NCBI GenBank assembly: GCA_020809705.1
Contig: CP085830.1
Span: forward strand, 3,038,001 to 3,102,000
Length of the DNA stretch: 64,000 nucleotides
DNA from: Calonectria ilicicola
Taxonomy: Eukaryota > Ascomycota > Sordariomycetes > Hypocreales > Nectriaceae
Direction: 5' to 3'
Made by a program: the position numbers and the translations under genes. The number at the start of each line of letters is the position of its first letter. Position 1 is the stretch's first letter. Below the pieces are notes generated by a model that made no database searches, was not told the DNA's origin, and was given only the letters and a program-made list of their open reading frames with translations. This document shows positions 11,750-21,619 of the stretch, piece by piece.

Positions 11750-13121
11750 ATGCCCAAATTTCTTTCATTGTAAGTTTTGCTACAGCCCACCCGTCTGCTG
11801 GCTTGCGTGGGGCAGTCATGATTCTCCTCCCCCTCCCTCCTAAATTCGGCCGCTATTGACGCCGCGGCCATTATGATTTGAAAGAAGGGCGGGCATGTCT
11901 CGGTTTTAAGCACAGCGTCATGAATATTCTTTAAACCATTTCTCCTCGACCTAACATTCTCTACAATAGGATGGCACCTATGCGCTGATTCACATTCCTC
12001 TTCACCTCTACTCATCTCTTCTACAACCAATTCTTCGAGTCCTGCTGCCACAATCCCAAGGCGTCCCTGGGTCGCGTGACTCACCCGAATTCGAGCTTCA
12101 GGGCCTCACTTCTGATGGACAGCATGGATTTCTCAACATAAGCGTCACGCCTCTGGAGTGCTCACTCGTTTGTCACTCTTCATGGGCTAAGAATGTCTTT
12201 GAGCCTGTTTTGAAATCCCTGCCCAAGGAGGCAGCCAAGGCAGTCTCCATCTCCAAGGACTCATACATGATTCTTTCTGTCATCAGCGCAGGACTAGATG
12301 CTGCAGGTAGAGTCATGGAGTTGACCTCGCCCCTGGCACTGGCTGGGATCCCTCTGTTCTTCATTACCACCTATTATTCAGATTTCATACTTGTCCCGAC
12401 TAAGGAGCGCGAGAACGTTGTCCAGTCCCTTCTCGCTAAGGGCTTCGAATTGTCGGAGAACCAGTCCAACTTTGTCAGTCCCAGTCCCTACAGCCATAAA
12501 CGTGGCTCTAGTAGAGGGGAGAGCATGTCTCCACCTCAGACACCACCTCCATCCAACGTTGCAGATCTGCAGACCCGAACCTTCAACTTGTTGACGAAGA
12601 GAAACGTTGTTCCTCATATTGAAGAAGGTCTTGAATTGGTTCAATGCTCAGGCCGTGAGATCTCGCAGCTCTCTGCATTCAACCATCGCCCGACAGGAAA
12701 CCGGTATCCCACCGGGAACGGTCGACGACCAAGCTGGGCTGACAATGTCGATACAAAGCTCTACACCTGTATTATTTCTGCGCTAGTCTCTCAGCCCCGA
12801 TTCATTTCAATCACTTTGGCCCAAGATGACCCGCCGTCGCTCCTTCTCGACAAAAATCTTCTGGATGTCTTTGGTGACTCCTTGGTTGGCGACACCGAGG
12901 GCTGCCTTATTCCTATTTTCCTTGATCTCGCAAACTTGTCCTTTGAGTCCACAGGTATTGTCTGTGGTGTTGCAGGACGCCTAGTTCGAGACATGCAGAT
13001 GGCCGCCAGTTCAGATCTGTCATACCTGTCCACTGCCCGTGCCGGTGCGGTTATCCTCTCAGAGGAGCAATCTGCTCGAGCATTGGACATTCTTAAGCCA
13101 CTATTAAGCAAGGAGGCATAG
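11746..13121 (+). CDS. ACT_7 domain protein resembling the arginine sensor CASTOR1/GATS
   Basis: Exon 1 is only eight codons (11746-11769), followed by a 200-nt intron (GTAAGT, branch CTAAC, TAG) and exon 2 11970-13121, giving 391 residues. Residues about 9-155 look like a pair of ACT folds, ending with LALAGIPLFFITTYYSDFILV (131-151 region), which matches the ACT_7 signature of CASTOR/GATS proteins. In animals CASTOR1 binds arginine and releases inhibition of TORC1 through GATOR2. A second hydrophobic ACT-like half follows a Ser/Pro-rich linker at about 180-210. Whether the fungal protein binds an amino acid or talks to TORC1/SEACIT is inference. No signal peptide or membrane segment is present, so a soluble cytoplasmic regulator is expected. 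It converges with YIH1. Confidence 0.75.
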
Positions 13122-13456
13122 TTGGGGGAGTTTGTGTGTGAGTTTGTTTTCAAGTCAAAAGTTTTGTGGCATGCAGCGGATACAGTGTAGGACTGGGGTC
13201 ATGCTTTGAACGGTAGAAACCTGGCAGAAGAGACGCAACGTCATCATCTTCTGATTCTGTGCAAAATATAACATATTTCGGCGGTGGGCGGCTTTTGTCT
13301 GATTGATTGGCGTTGCTTGGAGGTTGCTGAGATTTGTAGTGAGATACCATCTTTATGTAGCAAACTCGGCGTTGGTCATGTTCCAATTTGCCTCTCGTAC
13401 ATCTCAAGACTTGACTCAAGGGGCAGTGGTGGTGTCTGTGATTGCTTTTCAAACTT
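13122..13456. other. Convergent 3' spacer between ACT_7 gene and YIH1
   Basis: These 335 bases between two stop codons should contain both 3' UTRs. Open frames here are extensions of neighbouring-frame shadows. No other feature is seen. Confidence 0.6.
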
Positions 13457-14308
13457 TTATTTGGCCTTCTTCTTAGTTTCCTTCTCCTTCTCCTTGTCTT
13501 CAACCAGGCCTGCCCTTACAAAGCCGTCCCTGGCAGCGGCGTTGATGACTGCGAACCGCTTAGGTCCCAGCTTGACACCGCCGTACCACCTCGTCACGAC
13601 CACCATGGCGTCCCAGATGTCCATGAGCTGCATCAAGTGCAACAGGCGCCCGCCAGCGGCCGTCTCCCCGTCATCGTCGCAGTCCTGGAAGCTGGCGTTG
13701 CCAGGCCCCCGTATGCGCCAGGCCGTCATGTTGTGCGTTGCCGTCCTGATGCGCTTGTCTGAGGCCAGCAGCCAGGCCACATGGTGCCGGGCCTGCGCCG
13801 TTGATGTGACGCGGGCAACATGGGCGATGAAGGTCGACTTGCTGTCGACGATGACCTCGGACAGCGTCCACTCCGGAGCCGGGAAGGCGTCAAGCTCCGA
13901 GATGGGGGCCTCAGCCGGGGCCGAGACCCGGTCCTCGGCAGCGGTCGCCGCAGTTTCTGGCTCTGCCGGCTCCGGGGTGGCCTCCTCCTCGCTCCTGCGG
14001 TTGAACTCCTCGACGGCGTCAAAGAGACACACGACGCCGGGCTCGAAGACGAGGCCGAGGACCTCGCGGAAGAGGGCCAAGTCCCGCGCCCCGGCGCCTT
14101 TCCTGCCGCCCGAGCTGTGGTGGGTTGACAGCACGGCGGGCGGGCTCGAGGGGTAGTCCTGGGGAAAGCTGAGGCGCAGGGAGGATGCTTCGGCGGGGAG
14201 CTTTAGAATGTAGTCTGATGAAGAATTATCGTCGTCGGCGGGCACGAGGCTGCCGTCGCCGTAGATGGAGTTGATGGCTTCCACCTCGTCGCGAAGCTCG
14301 TCGGACAT
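13457..14308 (-). CDS. YIH1: YIH1/IMPACT homologue, inhibitor of Gcn2 activation
   Basis: An intronless gene of 283 residues. Residues 1-105 form an RWD domain (DELRDEVEAINSIYGDGSL at the start), the type used by Yih1/IMPACT and Gcn2 to bind Gcn1. After a Pro/Glu/Ala-rich linker (about 107-146), residues 150-262 form the IMPACT (UPF0029) domain. It contains the conserved DDGETAAGGRLL (212-223) and VVVTRWYGGVKLGPKRF (236-252). In yeast and mammals this protein competes with Gcn2 for Gcn1 and so dampens eIF2-alpha phosphorylation; it also binds G-actin. The start at 14308 is the first ATG of the frame; upstream in-frame codons contain no ATG. The C-terminus is a Lys/Glu-rich tail. It lies tail-to-tail with the ACT_7 amino-acid-sensor-like gene. 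Confidence 0.9.
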   Translation of the reverse strand: MSDELRDEVEAINSIYGDGSLVPADDDNSSSDYILKLPAEASSLRLSFPQDYPSSPPAVLSTHHSSGGRKGAGARDLALFREVLGLVFEPGVVCLFDAVEEFNRRSEEEATPEPAEPETAATAAEDRVSAPAEAPISELDAFPAPEWTLSEVIVDSKSTFIAHVARVTSTAQARHHVAWLLASDKRIRTATHNMTAWRIRGPGNASFQDCDDDGETAAGGRLLHLMQLMDIWDAMVVVTRWYGGVKLGPKRFAVINAAARDGFVRAGLVEDKEKEKETKKKAK

Positions 14309-14990
14309 GATGGCGGGGGTGAGATTGGAGGGGGGGGGCGAATTGGAGCAGATCAGAACAGACAATGCTAGCTCTTTATGTGACTGGTATATAATGAATG
14401 TATATATATACGGTATTCAGGAATCTAGGGGCTGAATTTCCTTGCGCGGCAAGGGTATCTCATGAGAGTTTGAGTGGCTATGATTTTTATCTCAGATGTC
14501 ATGCCAATGTGAGAGAGAAACAGCTGCGGGTGCCCCACACCAAATCCCGAAGCGCTCCGGCCCACATGCCGGGTTTACTCCTTGAAGGCTTTGAGAAAAG
14601 CTGTCAACATCACCAATGAGCAGATGACAACTGAGAACGAAATAATTGCGGAAATTGGAAGTGCCATCCTCGAATTGAGTTTGTTTGGTAACAAATTCGA
14701 AACTAATTGTCAATTGCTTGGCTGTGAATATTCGAGGAGACGACTTTTGGGGACGAGAACATCAACTTCATCATACGTTATCGGATTTTGACGCCGAATT
14801 TTAAAAAAGAAACCGTCTTGCAGTTTTCAAACATAAATTGACATTGTTTCAAATACGAGTCAATACGCGACATAGCTAATAGTATTGAGTACCAGTCACC
14901 CTTGGACTTGTTCCTCAGCAAAAACCCTTTAATGGACCACAACTGCCAGCAATGCAACATCTCCTGACATTACCACACAACCGAGTTATC
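14309..14990. other. YIH1 promoter and VMA1 3' region
   Basis: The 682 bases hold the upstream region of YIH1 (minus strand, left part) and the 3' end of VMA1 (minus strand, right part). A short TATA alternation lies near 14397-14410. No gene is seen. Confidence 0.55.
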
Positions 14991-17333
14991 TTACTCGTCC
15001 ATGACGGAAGCGAACTTGTCTGTCATCTTTTGATGGATAGCTTCGTACTAGACAAAAAGTTAGCAGGGGAGAAAACGCTTAATCTTGGGGGTAAACAACT
15101 ACGAACCTTCTTGGTAATCACATCCTCACCATCGGTGGGGACCTCGAACTTCATTTGTCGCAACTGGCTCTGGAGGTCGGACGTGGCCTCTCGGACCTTG
15201 GCCCAGCTCTGACCCTGGGTAACAGCCTTCTGGGCCTCGTCGTGGAATCCGATCATGAGCTTCATCATCCACTCAGTCTTCCACATGGGGCAGAACTGAT
15301 CATAGTCAGAGTAACCGTTCTGCTGCAAGAAGTCTTCCTTGATCAGGCTGGCAATATCCAGGGTAATCTTATCGGGATCGGACAGGGCACTCTTTCCGAC
15401 AAGCTGCACGACCTGGTCGAGTTCTTCGGAGTCGGAGAGCAGCTGCTTGATACGGTCTCGCAGACGGGGGAATTCGGGGTGGTGCTTCTCGTAGTACTTG
15501 TCGAGGATAGTCGTGTACTTGCTGTATGACACACCAGTGTTGATTGAGGGGAAATGCTTTCGCTGAGCCAGCTTCTTGTCAAGACCCCAGAAGACCTGTA
15601 CAATACCCAGAGTGGAAGTGGTAACGGGATCGGAGAAATCACCACCAGGGGGGCTGACAGCACCGACGATACTGACACTGCCCTCGCGTTCGGGGGAACC
15701 AAGAGTCTTGACCTTTCCAGCACGCTCGTAGAAGGAAGCAAGCTTGGCACCAAGGTAGGCGGGGAAACCCTGATCAGCAGGCATTTCTCCCAGACGACCG
15801 GAAAGCTCACGAAGAGCCTCGGCCCATCGAGAAGAAGAGTCAGCCATCATGGCAACATCGAGACCCTGGTCACGGAAGTACTCGGCGACAGTAATACCAG
15901 TGTAGATGGAGGCTTCTCGGGCGGCGACGGGCATGTTGGAGGTGTTGGCGATAAGGGTGGTTCGCTTCATGATGGGCTCCTTGCGACCGTCGATGTCGAT
16001 GGTAAGCTCGGGGAAATCCTTCAACACTTCGGCCATTTCGTTTCCTCGCTCACCACAACCGACGTAAACAATGACATCGCTGTTGGAGAACTTGGAGACG
16101 GACTGACTAATGACAGTCTTTCCACAACCGAAGGCACCAGGGATGGCAACGGTACCACCCTGGACACCAGGGAAGAGGGCATCAAGCACACGCTGGCCGA
16201 CAATGAAGGGCTGATCGGCGGCGAGCTTCTCGGTGGAAGGACGAGGTACACGGACGGGCCAGGTCTGCATCATAGGGTACTCGGTCTTCTTGCCATCAAA
16301 CTCAACCTCGAGAAGAGGCTCAACAACGGTGAACTCACCCTCGCCAGAGATCTTGGTGATGGTACCGCGAGCACGGGGAGGAAGAAGAATCTTGTGGACG
16401 GAGATGAAGGAGTTCTCAAAGACGGTACCCCAAACATCACCACCAGAGATGTGGTCGCCGACCTTCAGGGTTGGTGTGAACTTCCATTTCTTGTTGCGGT
16501 CGAGGGCGGGGACGGCGACACCACGGGGGATGTAGATGGACTTGGAAACCTTGGAAATATCCTCGAGAGGACGCTGGATACCATCGTAGATACCGTTGAG
16601 CAGACCGGGACCAAGTTCGACGGACAAGGGCTTCGCGGTTCGTGCGACGGGGTCACCGATCATGACACCAGCTAGTATGGCGGTTAGCATGTGGGCGGGC
16701 GTAAGCTCTGGGGGTTGGTCGTACCGGTTTCCTCGTACACCTGAACAGTAGCCTGGTCGCCATTGATTCGAATGACCTCACCGACTAGGTTATCGTGACC
16801 GACTCTGACCTGTAGGAAAGCTTTCAGTTAGGATGGGGGGTGGTTGGAGATGGATTTGATAGCAAGTCAAACTCACAAGTTCGTACATGGCAGCACCAAT
16901 CATGTTCTCGGCCACGATGACGGGGCTGGGGAACAAGTTAGCATGGAGCTAGCATTCAAACGATGGTCTGGTGCTGAGTGCATCTCGAGTTGATGATAAA
17001 CAAGAGGATGGGGGAGCTGTGCAGAGTGTTGCGAGAACTGACCCGGAGATGGAGTAGATTTTGCCTGCAGAGACATGTTAGCAACCATTACCTCATCGCC
17101 CAAAACCAGGCAACGGCGAAGAGAGATTGATGAATTGACGCACCAAGTTGAACAGCATCGCCATCAGCGTTGGCAGCCTTCTCTTTCTAATGGACAAGCA
17201 GGTCAGCATTGATGTCGGGAGGGTGAGGGAGCTCGAGCGTGTCGTGGATGCTGGTGGTGAGCATCAGGGGAGGAGCTGCAGCTAAGGCATCGACGAGCTG
17301 GGGGAATCGGAGAGGAGAGCGTACAGGAGCCAT
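14991..17333 (-). CDS. VMA1: V-type H+-ATPase catalytic subunit A
   Basis: The A subunit hydrolyses ATP in the V1 sector, driving proton pumping into vacuole, Golgi and endosomes. Seven exons on the minus strand: 17333-17325, 17186-17144, 17064-17043, 16925-16877, 16809-16725, 16671-15107 and 15047-14991, giving 609 residues, the usual intein-free length. The P-loop is [13 protein letters not shown], followed by the conserved [11 protein letters not shown]; this Gly-Cys junction, where the yeast Vma1 intein sits, is uninterrupted. [13 protein letters not shown] and the C-terminal [17 protein letters not shown] are typical. The first exon encodes only Met-Ala-Pro and the next four are 22-85 nt. 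The minus-strand leader between about 17814 and the start has no ATG in any frame, which supports this start. Frame and phases all agree, so the model is firm. Confidence 0.93.
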
Positions 17334-18830
17334 CTTGTTTTGGTGCACCGGGGCGGTGTCGAGCTCGCGATGGGGGTTGGAGGAGGAGGAGCTTTGAGAG
17401 AGCGGCGACGTTGGCCGGGTTGGTGATGGAGTCGGGAGCGAGACGGCGGAGGGGGGAGGAAGAGGTGATGGCGATGCAAGCGTCGGCCGTGGTGATGGTG
17501 GTGGAGAGTTTGGCAGAGGCTGCTGGCGAGCTACGTCGACGAGAGCAAGAGCTGCAGCAACAGCGGCAGCAGCGTCAGTGGGGGTACGCCTGGCGGCTTT
17601 GGTACCTCTGCCGCTAGCAGACCGCTGGGGGGGTTTCAGGGAAGTTCTACGGCTGAGGCTGGGGTTCTGCGTGCTGGAGCCGCCTGGGACAGGCCGTGGT
17701 GGGGCAGGTGATGGTGTCTCAATGGTCACCTCAGCAATGTCCGTGTGTGCGTCACCGGGTTCGCTGGGGCGAGTGGATTGCAGCGCAGGGGTTGGCGAGC
17801 CGTCGATGTTGCTGCATTGCTCTCGTTGTTGCCACTGCTGCTGCTGTGTCTGGGTCTGGACAATCCGCTGCCATCGGGGCCGCTGTCACGGCCGGGATTT
17901 GGATTCGAACCGGTGGCTATGGGCTCGCCGTATTCGCTGTCGCCATCGCCATTGCCATCGCCATCACCGTCACTGACATTGTCGCTGTCGGCGTCACTCT
18001 CGCTGTCGCTGCTGTTGCTGCGACTACTACTGCTGCTGCGCGCGCGAATCAGATCCAGTAGCGAAGGCCGGGCCTTGAGGGTGGGACGGATGCCGAGCAT
18101 ACACTGCAGCGTCTGCCTGCCTAGCGGGGGAGGCTCCCGCGATGGCTTGCGTTCTGGTGCTGCTGTGCTGCCACCGTAGTAGGATTGCAGGTGAGCCAGG
18201 TACCGGAAAGCTGGATGTAGTAAGTAGATTGAAATGGCTGAGGTTGACATGACATGGCGGATGGTGGGATGGGGGATGATGAGACGGAACTTGACGTACC
18301 AGACGGATGCGATGGTCGCCAGGGCAAGACAATGCTCCCTTAAACCAGTTCTGACTGCGGCGAGATCGAGGTCGACTCCAAGATCTGGCACAAGGAGGCA
18401 TGAAGAGACAATTGTTTACGGATGATCCAGCTCACTCACGTTAACATGGCTTTCGTATTCCTACGTAATTCCATACAGCACTGTCCTTTGTACACTAGTG
18501 CGCCGATGCTTAATGCGTCCTTATCTGGTAGGTCCCCCAAGGCCCCCCTCCCCCTGGTCGATGCCTGATCAGGCCCCCCACATTCATCTGAGATCCCGTC
18601 ATCTGGCTCAGCGTCGCCAATGGAGCAATGTAACATACTGCTTTGCTTTCTATGGGATGAGGCCCTCTGGATCACAGCCAACGGTCGGCGTTTCTCGCGC
18701 CGCACGCCTCAAAGTATAAATGCTTTCATGCCAAAGAAATAAGTCAGATCTCATAGTTACTAGTCTAGTTATAGACCTAATCGAGGTAGGACAACATACT
18801 ATCTGCCCACCAACTTATTCCCAGTCCCAA
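17334..18830. other. VMA1 leader/promoter and low-complexity G+C-rich block
   Basis: On the minus strand the 480 bases before VMA1 are free of ATG. Open frames at 17187-17729 and 17726-18391 (minus) have no ATG at their ends (both begin with GTG) and encode Pro/Ser-rich and Ser/Asp/Gly-rich low-complexity sequence, so I do not call them genes. The segment 18400-18830 lies downstream of the FMO gene's stop and shows no coding potential. Confidence 0.5.
17820..18040. repeat. Imperfect trinucleotide/hexanucleotide low-complexity tract
   Basis: Runs of gccatc, tcgctg and gctgct-type units make all frames open on both strands. On the minus strand they would encode Ser/Asp/Gly runs, on the plus strand Leu/Ser/Pro runs. 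The composition alone explains the long open frames here. Confidence 0.7.
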
Positions 18831-20695
18831 TTAGTCTTTCTTGTTCTTCTTCTCCTCTTGCTCGCGCTTCCAGGCCTCCCCAAGCTCCTTTAGCTCCTCA
18901 TTGACCTTTTCCATATGGGCTCTAGCTTTCGGCCATGGCTTTCTTCCCCGTCCCGTATCAAATACTCGATATGCCGCTGGCGCATCAAAACCATCCATCA
19001 TCATGCAGTACAGCTTGCGGTCGTTCCACCAAAGCTTCCACGCCTCCCAACCCCAATTTCCCAGGTGTTCCGTCAGCCCTGTTCCTGCTGCTCGGTTCAA
19101 CCAGTCGTATGTAGGCGTGGAAATTGGTCTAAAGCCAGTATGTGGCACCGGGCCTCGCTTTAGGGTGTCGACCACAAAATTGTATTGGATATCAATGTCT
19201 TTCCGTCGCTCTTCTGCCGGCTCAATAGGATAGCCGCCACTCCACACACTTGCCAATGCCATTGAGATGAGGTCATACAGAGTGATGGGTGGCTTGGCTA
19301 TGAGGACGTGTCCCAAGAAGGCCAAGGATTCCGGGTACTGCTCTGAAAGAAACCCTCGATACAGACGCGGAAACTTATCTTTTGGGTCATAGAATTTGGT
19401 TGCCTCAATTTTCTTGTTGTGGTCTGGCGCAATTGATGGATCAGTTGGGTCACCAGGCCCTCTCACGATGGAGGAGTCAAAGTGGTAACCCGAACAGAGG
19501 ATGACGGCATCAATGTCCTCCAACACCCTTCCATCCGTAAGCGTCACAGTTTTTGGTCCGGAAATTTCTTTGATGCCTGGAACCGATTCGACATGGCCAT
19601 CTCGGAGATTCTCTGCTAGGTCGTCTGTGAAAAAAGGCACCCTGTGCAGAAGTCCGTCCATTTTTCGCGGAGAAGCAAAGGCAGGATGGTTGTTTAACCA
19701 AGGGTAATTCTTTTTTCGTATTCCACATAGCGCCTGCGTCATAATAAATGCACCAAATCTCGGGAATGTGGAGAGCAGAGACCGCAGTGTTGACGCGATT
19801 CGGCGGGTAATGTCATGGTCCAACGATTTCCCATTGATTACACGGGGGACCTGATACGTAGTAAGTGGTGTTAATCGAGCTTGACGGCGCGGGGGATTTA
19901 CTTACAATGAGAAACTGAGAGCGGTGGCTGACATACACCTTGTTCGCCTTGCATCGAACTAGAAACGATGTCGCGTCCGCTCCTGTTGCGCCGATGCCAA
20001 CAACAACAACATTCTTGCCCTCGTATTTCTCGGGGGCTTTGAATTCCCGCGAATGCATGATATCTCCGGCAAACTTCTCAATACCTTTTACATCTGGTAT
20101 GTTCTTAGTATTCAAAACCCCAGTAGCGATAGCGACACGGTCAAAGGCTCGGCATCCTTTTTCGCCTGTCGTGGTGTTTGTCGTATAGACAAGCCATTTG
20201 TTATTTGTCTCATCGCGCTCGATATGATCGACGCTCGTGGATAACTGAATATGCGACTGTAGATTGAAATGTTCGATATATGACTCGAAGTACTCTTGGA
20301 CTTGCCTGGCACTAGGGTGCATGGGGTAGTCTAAAAAGTTAGCTTGTAATTCCTACTAAAGCATTACGGAGCCATATCTCCATCTTACCATCAGGGAATG
20401 GGAAATCAGTATACGATGACTTGTAAAATTTTAGTAGGCGTCGTTACCACATCATCGGGATACTGACAGCCTGTTTAGAAGTATTGAACTTTGTCATTTC
20501 TAGTGCCGTCGTTTGCTCTCCATTATCCCAGATATGCCATGTGCCTCCAGTGTAAGGATGCCTTTCAAATGTTGTGACTTGTAGCCCTTGCTCGAGAAGG
20601 TTTTTGGTAGTAGCAAGGCCGATGGGACCCGCGCCAACCACGCATACTTCGTTCCCAATCTGCCGGGATTCGGCCTGGTTCTCAAGAGTTGTCAT
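18831..20695 (-). CDS. Flavin-containing monooxygenase (FMO-like / class B)
   Basis: Four exons, 20695-20468, 20419-20389, 20330-19906 and 19850-18831, give 567 residues with consistent phases. FAD is bound by VVGAGPIGLATTKN (19-32). The FMO signature FAGDIMHSREF (173-183) precedes the NADPH site VVVVGIGATGAD (194-205). The later segments ILCSGYHFDS and YPESLAFLGHVLIAKPPITL are also typical of the family. Such enzymes use NADPH and O2 to oxygenate soft nucleophiles (N, S) or ketones; the substrate here cannot be told. No signal peptide or strong membrane segment is present, and the C-terminus is Lys/Glu-rich (EEKKNKKD). The start Met at 20695 directly precedes the FAD fold; upstream in-frame codons encode a hydrophobic stretch with no family support. 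No biosynthetic cluster surrounds it. Confidence 0.85.
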
Positions 20696-21619
20696 GGTAA
20701 GTAGAAGGATGGCAACCAGAAAGAGAAGAGGATTTCTAAACAACTCGAGCTTGATGATTCTGGGTGTGCTACTAGCTTTTATGATTTGCCCTGGCCTTCC
20801 CCCCCTGGATAACAACCAAAAATACTCGACTCTAGACGCATTATTGTCCCGTGTTCTAGGCCCAAGGAGGAGCTTCGTTGTGATGATGCTGACAGATTCC
20901 AATTTGGGATGTCAGCACCAAACCTGGTTGACAGCAGATTTCGGCCCAAGGCACACCAGATTAGGAATAAAGCATCACCCGGGTTGGGATTTAGGCTAAG
21001 GCGGCATTGGTAACACACACCTATTTTCTTATCGTAGGCCATCATGTTGCACAGCCCACAAATTGGAGACTTTTGGTTCGGTTAGCTTTGGTTTGGCCTT
21101 GGACCTGGTCAGCGAGACCCCCGCCGCGTACACGAATAATAAGCACCAAAGGACCTTGAACTGGAGGTAGTGAATGGATGGCGTGACGGTTGGATCTTGA
21201 TTGTTGGTTGTGAGCACTATGGATGCAACGGATTTGCGCTGGACCCTCTGGCCTATTGTTTAGTTCCATTTGGTGAAGGCTGGCGTTGGAACAAGAACTT
21301 GGGCTTGGACCATCACTTGACCTTTGCCACGAAACTCGACTGAGCTTGGTTTCAAGCTATTTTTGTCATGCTTGACCGTTTTGCGATGCGATCCTTTTTG
21401 ACCAGATCAAATTTAGGAACCAGCCTTACTTTTAAAATTGGGTTTCTTGATAATAATGCATTTTTTTCTTAGTTTCATCTAATATATATCTGAGGTGCTT
21501 CATTAGAGGATGCTCGCTAACCGTGTGAGGATGTGGGATAGAAAGTTCCTATACCTATGGAAATATTTACACCGAACGAAATTCTTACTCTAGATTCATA
21601 ACTTCGTCACGATTTGTGC
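20696..21619. other. FMO promoter and sphingomyelinase-like 3' region
   Basis: These 924 bases hold the upstream region of the FMO gene and the 3' region of the next minus-strand gene. AT-rich patches occur at about 21415-21500. No gene or repeat is recognised. Confidence 0.55.

Noticed and set aside
15107..16671. Possible intein in VMA1
   Set aside because: The Gly-Cys junction [10 protein letters not shown], where the yeast intein sits, and the P-loop are continuous and the protein has normal intein-free length.
15554..16675. 373-codon open frame on the + strand
   Set aside because: It is antisense to the VMA1 main exon, whose protein is strongly conserved; strong codon bias of VMA1 keeps the antisense frame free of stops. 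The product is Gly/Asp/Thr-rich and resembles nothing.
17187..17729. 180-codon minus-strand frame containing the VMA1 start
   Set aside because: It begins with GTG and has no ATG before the VMA1 Met; after three VMA1 codons it runs into the first intron. Treated as leader sequence.
17888..17912. Minus-strand GGTTCGAATCC resembling a tRNA B box
   Set aside because: The flanking bases do not form a T-stem and no acceptor or anticodon arm can be drawn; it lies in low-complexity DNA.
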